This document shows, piece by piece, positions 1 to 7,686 of a DNA stretch of 64,000 nt. Within the stretch, counting starts at the first letter, position 1; each line of letters begins with the position of its first letter. The notes under the pieces were generated by a model, which did not search any database, was not told where the DNA came from, and saw only the letters and a list, made by a program, of their open reading frames with translations. Location: NCBI GenBank assembly GCA_017531845.1, contig JAFXKI010000007.1:62001-126000 (forward strand), written 5' to 3'. This DNA is from Opitutales bacterium (GTDB lineage Bacteria > Verrucomicrobiota > Verrucomicrobiia > Opitutales > UBA953). The position numbers were made by a program, and so were the translations under genes.

Positions 1-708
1 GTCGCAAACGATGAGCTCGTTCGCCCGGATCGGACCGAAGCCGGAGCAGTGGCAGTCCACGCCTTGATCTCCGGCGGCGGCGATCAGACCTTCGACGTTG
101 ATTCCGCCAGCGTCCAGGCACGCGTGCTCAATTGCAGCGCGGAGGATTTCGGAAGTCAGCGTTTTGCCCTGATAATTCAGAAAACCTTTTTTGTCGATTT
201 TCGATTCCTTCAAAATTTTTTCTACCGCCTTAAAGCCCGCACAGGAAGCGCGATTTCCGGCGCGAATCATTTCGAGTTCTTCCTCGGTTTTGATCACGCG
301 TTGAGGGAAAAACGGCGTGGCTCCTACGGAAAGCTTTACGCCGAGCTGGTGCAGCTTCACAAAAAGCCCGGCGGGAAAATCGGCGGGAACGCTCCACGAG
401 GAGACTTTGTATTTTTTTGCAAAATACGCGATGAGTTCCGGCATGTTTGCGGACGGATTCGTTTCGCGCAATTTGGCAAGCTCCGCGCCCAAATCCAAAA
501 CAACATCGAAGCCGGATTCCTTGCGGAAGCGCACGATTTCGAGCAAGGTAATCGCCGCGATTTTTTTCCCTTTTGCCGTGAAAGCGATAAACGCGTCCCC
601 GCAACTGAATTTCGTAAACCAACGCATGTCTGCCGAATTATTCGGAGAGGCGTAGAGAAGAACGTCTTTGCTTTTTTTGGATTTGGAAGGAACTTTTGCT
701 GTAGCCAT
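1..708 (-). CDS. M24-family Xaa-Pro aminopeptidase-like protein, 3' end beyond the window
   Basis: The reading frame starts at the ATG at 708 and stays open to base 1, giving the first 236 residues. The first part resembles the creatinase N-terminal domain, and the last visible residues (CHCSGFGPIRANELIVCD) match the start of the M24 pita-bread catalytic domain, where the final Asp is usually the first metal ligand. Family members remove an N-terminal residue that precedes proline, using two metal ions. The remaining metal ligands lie outside the window, so activity cannot be judged. There is no signal peptide, so it should be cytoplasmic. It is the last gene of a long minus-strand run and is separated from the LolA-like gene by 63 bp. 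Confidence 0.8.
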   Translation of the reverse strand, partial: MATAKVPSKSKKSKDVLLYASPNNSADMRWFTKFSCGDAFIAFTAKGKKIAAITLLEIVRFRKESGFDVVLDLGAELAKLRETNPSANMPELIAYFAKKYKVSSWSVPADFPAGLFVKLHQLGVKLSVGATPFFPQRVIKTEEELEMIRAGNRASCAGFKAVEKILKESKIDKKGFLNYQGKTLTSEILRAAIEHACLDAGGINVEGLIAAAGDQGVDCHCSGFGPIRANELIVCD

Positions 709-771
709 ATTGCCGCACAGTATAAGCCCGCTCGTTCCCGCAACGCAAGCGCGGGCTTGGAAACGCGACGG

Positions 772-1596
772 CTAAAGTTGCTCAAAAAGCGAAGCGGGAA
801 CGTAAGGTGCCGGCTCGGAAAGATTTTCCGGAGAAAAAATCGTGCGAGGAAGGCGCAAATTTAACGCCGCCGCCACGACGACAAATTCGTCCTTGTCGCG
901 CGTCGTGTCGTCGCGCAACTCGAGCTCGCGAATCGTGTATTGTTCCTGCACTTTTTGGACACGGGAAAGCGAAAATGTTTTTTTCAGCTTTCCGTCTGTT
1001 CCGAAAATTTCGGCAGAAACAAGAGCGTTGTAAACGCGGTCAAAGCCGATGCGCACGTAGGCGATTTCCGGGTTTTCGGCGCGAAAGGCTTCCGGCGGCG
1101 TCATTTTAAAAAAGTGAACGGGTCGCCCGCGGAAACGTTTTGTGCGCTCGTAGACAGCATCTTCCCAGTAAACAAACGGTGTCTGCAATTCAAACGGCGT
1201 AAAAATCAAATGCTCAAAAAACGGGTCCGTAGAACTTTTGTCCATGCGCACGGGGCGATTTTCCGCGTCCAATGTCCAAAGCTCCGGAGCCGTCCCGCCG
1301 CGCAGAAGGAAGGATTTTTTTACATCGCCCTGCTCTAATTCTATGCGAAGAACGGGAACGTTTTTTTCCCAGGTTCCGTAAAGCGTTCCCGCACAGGATT
1401 CCGTCTCGTCGCTTTTGCGCAGATAGTGCGTGATTTCGAATTTCATGCAAAAATCGCCCGCCATACGGTAGGCGCGAAATTCAGAAAGCACCTTTTCCGC
1501 ATCCGATGGAGAAAGGCGGCGAAAATCATCCTGTGCAATAAGCGATGATGCCCCCAAAAGAGCAAGCGAGATAAATAAAAATCGGAAAAATTTCAT
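772..1596 (-). CDS. Exported LolA-like outer-membrane lipoprotein-sorting family protein
   Basis: The 274-residue product has a clear N-terminal signal peptide (MKFFRFLFISLALLGASSLIAQ, cleavage likely after Ala-21). The body is beta-rich with the lipoprotein-sorting look of LolA relatives: it binds little sequence identity but has the recurring layout of a strand ending in 'LRIELEQGDVKKSFLLRGG' followed by 'PELWTLD'. LolA-fold proteins carry lipids or lipoproteins across the periplasm. The gene lies 18 bp downstream of the D,D-carboxypeptidase gene in the same direction, so the two are probably co-transcribed and work in the envelope. The family assignment is by overall resemblance; a plain periplasmic protein of unknown role is the alternative. 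Confidence 0.5.
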   Translation of the reverse strand: MKFFRFLFISLALLGASSLIAQDDFRRLSPSDAEKVLSEFRAYRMAGDFCMKFEITHYLRKSDETESCAGTLYGTWEKNVPVLRIELEQGDVKKSFLLRGGTAPELWTLDAENRPVRMDKSSTDPFFEHLIFTPFELQTPFVYWEDAVYERTKRFRGRPVHFFKMTPPEAFRAENPEIAYVRIGFDRVYNALVSAEIFGTDGKLKKTFSLSRVQKVQEQYTIRELELRDDTTRDKDEFVVVAAALNLRLPRTIFSPENLSEPAPYVPASLFEQL

Positions 1597-1614
1597 CTTT
1601 AAAAAAAAGGATGA

Positions 1615-2796
1615 TTAAGGTTGTTGCGGAGTAGGCTCGTATTCGAGTACTCCCATTTTTTTCAAACCGTCGAACATGAGCTCAGCGGCGCGCTGGTTGC
1701 GTTCCCGCTGAGAGGTTTTTGCATCCACGCTTCCCTTCTGAGCTCCGGGAACGATTCCGCCGAGCACGACCGCAATAACGCGGCGATTTCCCCGCGATGC
1801 CGTTGTTACGATGGAGGCACCGGCATTGGTCCAGCCGGTTTTAAGCCCGTCGCAACCCGGAAAAGTCCGCAAAAGTTTATTGTGGTTTCCCATCGGGAGC
1901 GGCTTTATGTTCAAACTGTATTCACGAAATACTTTCGCTTTTGCCGCGCTGTAACGAAAAATCCCCGGGTGCGTTTTTATCAGAATCCGGGAAAGTTTTG
2001 CCAAGTCCGCCGCCGTTGTCATGTCCGGCTTTTTTCCGGCGGCGCGGTCTTTTTTGGAAACCGGCAAGCCGTGCGGCGTTGAGAACACGGTATTTTTCAA
2101 TCCCAGCTCCCGTGCTTTGGCATTCATTACAACGACAAAATCCTCCACGTTCCCGCAAATCGCTTCCGCGAGCGCGACGGCGGCATCATTTGCCGATTGC
2201 AACATCAGCGCGTAGAGCAAATCGTCGACGCTGTGCACTTCTCCGGCGGCGAGATGTACTTGCGTTCCGCCCATTTGCTGAGCCCGCAAACTTGCCTTAA
2301 CGGGAGTCGAGAGTTCAATTTTTCCGGCTTTCACCGCATCGAGCGTGACAAAAAGCGTCATCAGTTTCGTTACGCTTGCAGGCGGATGCCTCACATCCGC
2401 ATTGCGCGCTGAAAGCACTTCGCCGGAATCGGCGTCGATGCAAATTTGCCCGGCGCAGGAAAATTTTTTAATTGCCGGGCGAGGAGCCTTCGCGGGAACG
2501 CGAGCCAATTTCGGCGCGGGAGCCTTCGCGGCGGGAACGCTCCCGGCGGAAGAATCCGTTTCTGCGGCAAAATAACTCGACGACAAAAGAGCCTCGAGTT
2601 CTTCCGGCGAAATCAATTCCGTTTCCGAAAGGTCATCATCTCCCGCTTCGAAACTTGCTTCGGCGGGAACGGACGATGCCGTTTTTTTTTCGCTCTTATC
2701 GTCGGCGGAAACACCGTTGAATGCGAAAAGAAACGCAATGAGAACGGCGGCAGCGGCAATACCGGAGACAACGTATTCTTTTATGCGGGATTGCAT
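1615..2796 (-). CDS. dacA-like: D-alanyl-D-alanine carboxypeptidase (S11 / PBP5 family)
   Basis: All three penicillin-binding motifs of family S11 are present: SxxK as SVTK (141-144), SxN as SAN (201-203) and KTG (319-321). The enzyme trims the terminal D-Ala from peptidoglycan stem peptides in the periplasm. A transmembrane or uncleaved signal segment sits at about residues 10-28, followed by an unusually long Ala/Pro-rich linker (about 30-108) before the catalytic domain, so the enzyme is held by its N terminus. The usual C-terminal amphipathic anchor of PBP5 is not evident in the last 30 residues. It lies 25 bp after the TPR gene and 18 bp before the LolA-like gene. Confidence 0.93.
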   Translation of the reverse strand: MQSRIKEYVVSGIAAAAVLIAFLFAFNGVSADDKSEKKTASSVPAEASFEAGDDDLSETELISPEELEALLSSSYFAAETDSSAGSVPAAKAPAPKLARVPAKAPRPAIKKFSCAGQICIDADSGEVLSARNADVRHPPASVTKLMTLFVTLDAVKAGKIELSTPVKASLRAQQMGGTQVHLAAGEVHSVDDLLYALMLQSANDAAVALAEAICGNVEDFVVVMNAKARELGLKNTVFSTPHGLPVSKKDRAAGKKPDMTTAADLAKLSRILIKTHPGIFRYSAAKAKVFREYSLNIKPLPMGNHNKLLRTFPGCDGLKTGWTNAGASIVTTASRGNRRVIAVVLGGIVPGAQKGSVDAKTSQRERNQRAAELMFDGLKKMGVLEYEPTPQQP

Positions 2797-2821
2797 TTCG
2801 TGAGAAGTTGCCCGAGCGTGC

Positions 2822-4504
2822 TCAGAACCACGACTTCAGCGTCGTTTCGTCCTCCGGCAGAATCTGATCGCTCTTTGTTTCGTCCAGCATTTCCGTCACG
2901 CTGTTGATAAGGCTTTCTCTTTTGGCAACGAAGAGCATGCGGTCACTGCCGAGAAAGTTTTGAACTTTTTCTAAAATCGAGCGCGGCGGGCGGCGGGTTT
3001 CCAAAAGCGGCGGAAGATAGCGCACCAAAACGGAAACGTCTTCGTGGCGCAAAGCATAGCGAATCAATTCCAAAAGTACGGTTTGATTTCCGTTTTCAAG
3101 CAAAAATGCGTTTTCATAAACATTTCGGGCTTCTTCTTCAAAACCGAAAGCATCGAGGCGGCGCGCCAAAACGATGAGGCGGGCGGCGGGAACGGATTGA
3201 TTTTTCATCACGCGCTCGAGATTGATTTTCCCGAGGTTTGCCTGATTGCTGGAATAATACGCAAGTGCGCGCAGACAATCCAGTACGCCCTGGTAATTTT
3301 TTACCCAGCCGTAGTTTCCGGAATCAAGTTCGTCGAGTGCTTTTACTGCGTCCTCGCCCTTGCCGTTGAGAACAAGTGCCTCAAGATAAAGCAGTTCGAA
3401 TTTGGGCAAATCCACGAGAGCATTTTTTCGCGCATGGTCGTAGATTTTTTGAACCAATTCGTAATTTTTTCCGTCTGTCGCGTATTGGGCAAAAACCAAA
3501 AGCGCGGCAGAGTCGTTTTGGTAGCGGTCAAAAAAGTCTTTCTCCAAGCGTTCACGATAGATGCGATTATCTTCGCCCGGGAACAGTGTCAGAATTTTAA
3601 CGCGAATTGACGGATCGTTTCTCAAAAGTGCAAGGCGCGTCAGCACATCGCGGGCTTCGGAAAGCTTTCCGTCCTCTTTCAGATAAAGCGCATAAAGCAG
3701 GGAAATCTGATCGTTCCCGGGAGCGAGGCGAAGAGATTCTTCAAGGCTCCTGAGGGCTTCTTCCTTACGTCCGGATTCCCAATCGAGTTGAGCCATGATC
3801 ACGCGTCCGGAAAGCGTTCCCTTTATTTCGTAAGTTTCCAAAACTTTCCGTGCCCGATCAAAGCGACCGCGCAAAAGATTTGCCTGCGCCGCGCCGACGG
3901 CGAGAATCAGTCGATTGTCGCGAAGTGCCTCTGCGTCCTCGGGAAACATTTTTTCAAGCACCGGCATTTGCGGAAGAATTATGTCTGCGGCGGAGGCAAG
4001 CACGTCGTCCTGTGCAAGATCCAAGCTCTGCCTTACAAAGAACTGCACATAATTCCTGTTCGTTATCGCATAAGGCAATCCCTCTTTCAGCATTTCGAAG
4101 GCTTCCTTTGTGCGTTTTTGGTAAAAAAGCAAGGAAGCAAAATCGATGCGCGCTTCCGGATTATACGGAGAGTAAATCAACCCGGCTCGAATGCCCTGAA
4201 AATATTTTCCGAAATCTTTGTCTTCGTTAAATTCGTCTTTCGCTTCGGAAACCAACCGGTCACCCAAACGCGTTCTCACATCCTTGCGAACTTCCCTCGA
4301 AAGCGGATACGCCAAAGCTTCCGTATAACTCGCCTCCCCTTTCAAAAAATAGAAGAAAAACAGCCCGATTGCGGCATATCCGAGCGTGCCTAAAACGGCG
4401 AACAAAACAAAGATGCGCGGCCAATTGAAGTGAAGACGCCACTTCCCGCTCTTACTGCGGGCATAAGCGGCAAACCCTAAAAATTCACTGTTTGAAAATT
4501 TCAT
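2822..4504 (-). CDS. Membrane-anchored tetratricopeptide-repeat protein
   Basis: The 560-residue protein has a cytoplasmic N terminus, one transmembrane helix at about residues 30-53, and then a long helical region with TPR-like repeats of about 34 residues (for example around 'ARIDFASLLFYQKR', 'GRVIMAQLDWESGRKEEAL', 'ISLLYALYLKEDGKLSEA'). TPR domains are protein-protein scaffolds, here placed on the periplasmic side. The gene sits between dacA and tsaE-murI, which suggests a part in envelope assembly, but that is inference. No enzyme domain is visible. Confidence 0.75.
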   Translation of the reverse strand: MKFSNSEFLGFAAYARSKSGKWRLHFNWPRIFVLFAVLGTLGYAAIGLFFFYFLKGEASYTEALAYPLSREVRKDVRTRLGDRLVSEAKDEFNEDKDFGKYFQGIRAGLIYSPYNPEARIDFASLLFYQKRTKEAFEMLKEGLPYAITNRNYVQFFVRQSLDLAQDDVLASAADIILPQMPVLEKMFPEDAEALRDNRLILAVGAAQANLLRGRFDRARKVLETYEIKGTLSGRVIMAQLDWESGRKEEALRSLEESLRLAPGNDQISLLYALYLKEDGKLSEARDVLTRLALLRNDPSIRVKILTLFPGEDNRIYRERLEKDFFDRYQNDSAALLVFAQYATDGKNYELVQKIYDHARKNALVDLPKFELLYLEALVLNGKGEDAVKALDELDSGNYGWVKNYQGVLDCLRALAYYSSNQANLGKINLERVMKNQSVPAARLIVLARRLDAFGFEEEARNVYENAFLLENGNQTVLLELIRYALRHEDVSVLVRYLPPLLETRRPPRSILEKVQNFLGSDRMLFVAKRESLINSVTEMLDETKSDQILPEDETTLKSWF

Positions 4505-4594
4505 CTTAAAAAATATTTTCTCTAAATGTTGTTACGCAACGCACGGAAGAGGGAATTAGGAATTAGAAACGGAGAAAAAACAATCTCTAACTTT

Positions 4595-5077
4595 CTAATT
4601 TTCCCCGTACGCGTCATTACCCGGATGTCTGACGCGAAAACGGTGCGTTCCCGTAGTCGTTATTTCAAAATCCATATGCAAAGTGCCCGGCGGGAGCGCA
4701 TCGCCGATTTTTTCCGGCCATTCCACCACCCAAATCCACGGACTACGCATAAACTCCTCAAGCATCAGCGCCTCCGCCGCCTCCGGAGAAAGCAACCGAT
4801 AGGCATCCATATGAATAAGCTGGCGGGAACGCCCTTCGTAAATAGCGTAGATATTATAACTCGGGCTCGTAACGGGCTGAACGATTCCGAGTGCACGCGC
4901 CAAGCAGCTTACAAAAGTTGTCTTTCCGGTTCCCAGCGTTCCGTGCAAAGCCAGCGTGCAATCTTGCTCCGCCGGCAAAAGAGCCGCGAGGCGTGCCGCT
5001 GCCTCCTCCGTTTTTTCGACGGAATCGCATTCAACCCACGCTCCAAAATTCGCCAAGATTGCGTCTGTTTTCATCAT
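4595..5077 (-). CDS. tsaE: tRNA t6A biosynthesis ATPase TsaE
   Basis: The 160-residue product carries the Walker A loop GTLGTGKTT (46-54) and the downstream HMDAYRL segment typical of TsaE (YjeE). TsaE is the ATPase that drives the TsaB-TsaD complex making threonylcarbamoyladenosine at tRNA position 37. Length matches the family (about 150-160). The ATG overlaps the stop codon of murI (ATGA, 5074-5077), so translation is coupled. A second in-frame ATG follows directly and could also serve. The 90 bp after the gene hold no feature I can name. Confidence 0.93.
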   Translation of the reverse strand: MMKTDAILANFGAWVECDSVEKTEEAAARLAALLPAEQDCTLALHGTLGTGKTTFVSCLARALGIVQPVTSPSYNIYAIYEGRSRQLIHMDAYRLLSPEAAEALMLEEFMRSPWIWVVEWPEKIGDALPPGTLHMDFEITTTGTHRFRVRHPGNDAYGEN

Positions 5078-5904
5078 TTTAATTCAATGTGTTCCGCAAA
5101 AATTGCCTCGTGTTCTCCGAGAAACGTTTTTGCCGCAAGCGAAAAACGCTCCGCCGATTCCGTGGTGAGGAAGTTTGCGTTCCCGCCGCGCGAAATTCGC
5201 CCTTCCATTTCCGGATGCCGCGACAAATAATTTTTCAAACTCCGTGCCACACATTCGCCCTGCGGGAACGCATTCACGCCCGGCGGTAAAAATTTCCGAA
5301 TCTGCGGAAGTAAAATCGGGTAATGCGTACACCCGAGAATCAGTGTATCTATTTTTTCATCACGGGAAAATAGTGCGTTCAAATGCCGCTTTACAAAAAA
5401 CTCCGCCGCCGGCGTTCCCGTTTCACGATTTTCAACCAAAGGCACCCACATCGGACACGCCTCGGAAACAACGCGAATCTGCGGAAATAATTTCGCCAAT
5501 TCGAGCTCGTAAGAGCGCGAGGCGACGGTGCCTTCCGTACCGAGCACGCCGATATGCTTCGTGCGGCTGAGCGAGTCAGCCGCCTCAACGGTCGGACGAA
5601 TCACGCCGAGCACTCGCCGGGTCGGGTCGTCCGATTTCGGCAAATCTTCCTGTTGGAGCGTGCGCAGAGCTTTTGCCGACGCTGTATTGCACGCCAGAAT
5701 CACCAGCGGGCAACCGCGTGCGAAAAGGCTGAAAACGGCGGTTTTTGTAAATTCATAAACGACTTCAAACGAGCGTGTTCCGTAAGGCGCACGCGCGTTA
5801 TCGCCGAGATAAAGGAAATCATACGCCGGAAGGGACTCACGGATTTTTTGAAATATCGTGAGTCCCCCGTAGCCGGAATCAAAAATTCCGATAGGCGCAT
5901 TCAT
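5074..5904 (-). CDS. murI: Glutamate racemase
   Basis: MurI makes D-glutamate for peptidoglycan stem peptides. Hallmarks are the N-terminal IGIFDSGYGG, the first catalytic cysteine in ACNTAS (Cys-72) and the second in GCTHYP (Cys-192). Total length (276) fits the family. I start it at the ATG at 5904; an in-frame TTG at 5910 is the only nearby alternative. It follows the upstream exported protein by a few bases and overlaps tsaE by 4 bp. The active-site residues are complete, so the enzyme should work. Confidence 0.95.
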   Translation of the reverse strand: MNAPIGIFDSGYGGLTIFQKIRESLPAYDFLYLGDNARAPYGTRSFEVVYEFTKTAVFSLFARGCPLVILACNTASAKALRTLQQEDLPKSDDPTRRVLGVIRPTVEAADSLSRTKHIGVLGTEGTVASRSYELELAKLFPQIRVVSEACPMWVPLVENRETGTPAAEFFVKRHLNALFSRDEKIDTLILGCTHYPILLPQIRKFLPPGVNAFPQGECVARSLKNYLSRHPEMEGRISRGGNANFLTTESAERFSLAAKTFLGEHEAIFAEHIELK

Positions 5905-5912
5905 TCGCAAAT

Positions 5913-7631
5913 TCAGTTCTTATAAATCACGGTTTTCGCCGAGAGTTCCTTATCCTTCAAGTACGTCTTGGAAATCACGGAATAATCAAAGTCTCCTTCT
6001 TCGATTTTAAGTTCCGAAAACACATCGGCCGAAGCATCGTAAAGCTCGTCGCTGTCTTCGAGCATCGCCGCCGTTTCCTGCGCGTAATCAACGATTCCGG
6101 AGATCATTTTTCCGAGATGCAGGTAGGACAATCCGCTTCCGCCCGGCGGCAACAGAGCTTCGCCTGCTTTAATCTTGGCGTTATCCCAAGCCGAGGGGGC
6201 ATCCTTGCCTTTCTTGTATTGCGAAATAATTTGGTCGACCGTTTCTTTCGAGCCGAGGCAAAGTTTGTCGCCAAGAAAAACGGCGGAAGCCGCATCAACC
6301 GCACCGTCTTGATCGAAATCTCCCGAAAACGTATAAATTTCGGGTGTATCCGCCGTTGACTCCGTTTTCGTAAAAGCGACTTTCGGAGCCAGCGTTTCGG
6401 CAATCTTTTCAAGCGCAACAGCAACGGGAGCTTTATCGGAAACGGTTTGCACCCAAACCGTCGATTCCGGCTCATTTGCGGAAAGAGAATACGTGAAGGA
6501 ACCGTTGCCGAGCGCGGTGAGAATCGCGGGAACGTCCACATTTTCAGTTGCCTTCAAATTCATCAGCTGCATATCGACAATGCCGAAAAGCGGGGACGCT
6601 TCGCGCGCAATTCCCATCAAACGATTGACGAAAGCACCGACGGAGAAGCTCGACGCCCCGATGCTGACAAGGTTTTCGCTCGGCGGGAACAGCGTCGGCT
6701 TTTCAAAACCGTCTTTAATCGAGTCGGTCAAAAGCGAAACGAGACCTTTGTTTTCGTTCCAGGAAATCGCGCCTTCGGAAACCGCACCGTTTTCCGTATA
6801 GCTCACCGACCACCAAATCGCGTCTATCGATTCCGGCGCAAACGCTTTGACAATCGGTGTCGTCATGACGGAAAACATCGCCTTCGAAGGATCTTCCTTC
6901 ATTTCTTCGGCGAGTTTTTTATCGTATTCCCCGGCGGCGGCGTAAATTTTCTTGGCAATCAAAGCTCCGTTCGCGCAAAACCAAATATCGGCATTTCCCA
7001 TGCGTTTCCGCATTATCTCGTAGACGACGGCGGACGCGTTTATTTTTCTGCCGGACTTAATCGCCTTCGCAATTTGGCGCAGGTTCGCCGTTTTTTCAGC
7101 AAGAATAAATTTTCCGTCAACGACGGCGAAGGCTTCATCTTTTGCCTTTTTAGCGGGGATTTCGGATTTACCGATCTTAATTTTAATATCTTTAAGCGTT
7201 CCCGGATAGCCTTCCTTATATATTTCCGTGATTTTTTCCAAATCCACGCCTTCGGCACAGTCCGCAATCAGCGCACCGCAAACCGGTTTTTTAGCTTTAA
7301 CCCCGGCATCAAGCAACGCAATCACCACTTCTCCCGGGAACGCGGCGGTGAGCGTTTCGAGCTTTTTCATCGCCTTCGCGAAATCCTGCGCTTCCTGATC
7401 CGAGGCATCTTTTGCCGCAGCCGCAAAAATCGGAGCAATGAGTTTTGTCTTCATTTCTACGGCAAGCGGATTGGTGTTCCCGTATTTTTCAAGAGCCGCG
7501 ACGTTTTCGATTTTCGCAAGCGCCAGCGTTTCTCCCGAGGGCAAATATTTTTCGAGGTCAGCAACGGCAAACGGCACGAGCGCAGCGGAAGCAAATACCG
7601 TGAGGGCAAGTTTTTTGAGTGTAATATTCAT
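5913..7631 (-). CDS. Exported protein of unknown function (572 aa)
   Basis: A standard signal peptide is present (about residues 1-24, ending in 'VPFAVA'). The mature part has repeated alpha/beta segments, no membrane helices and no motif I recognise. It begins with a sequence about 'SGETLALAKIENVAAL', reminiscent of DUF3352-type or Verrucomicrobial proteins that open with a strand describing a per-item 'sum over' fold, but the resemblance is weak. Base composition and density of the CGGGAACG motif are lower here than in neighbours, with none seen between about 5.4 and 6.5 kb. The 3' end abuts murI, so it may be part of the same transcript. Confidence 0.6.
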   Translation of the reverse strand: MNITLKKLALTVFASAALVPFAVADLEKYLPSGETLALAKIENVAALEKYGNTNPLAVEMKTKLIAPIFAAAAKDASDQEAQDFAKAMKKLETLTAAFPGEVVIALLDAGVKAKKPVCGALIADCAEGVDLEKITEIYKEGYPGTLKDIKIKIGKSEIPAKKAKDEAFAVVDGKFILAEKTANLRQIAKAIKSGRKINASAVVYEIMRKRMGNADIWFCANGALIAKKIYAAAGEYDKKLAEEMKEDPSKAMFSVMTTPIVKAFAPESIDAIWWSVSYTENGAVSEGAISWNENKGLVSLLTDSIKDGFEKPTLFPPSENLVSIGASSFSVGAFVNRLMGIAREASPLFGIVDMQLMNLKATENVDVPAILTALGNGSFTYSLSANEPESTVWVQTVSDKAPVAVALEKIAETLAPKVAFTKTESTADTPEIYTFSGDFDQDGAVDAASAVFLGDKLCLGSKETVDQIISQYKKGKDAPSAWDNAKIKAGEALLPPGGSGLSYLHLGKMISGIVDYAQETAAMLEDSDELYDASADVFSELKIEEGDFDYSVISKTYLKDKELSAKTVIYKN

Positions 7632-7686
7632 TTTTTCTTATTTTCGAGTTTTAGGGTAAACATTAAAAAAACGCGGGCATTCTTCA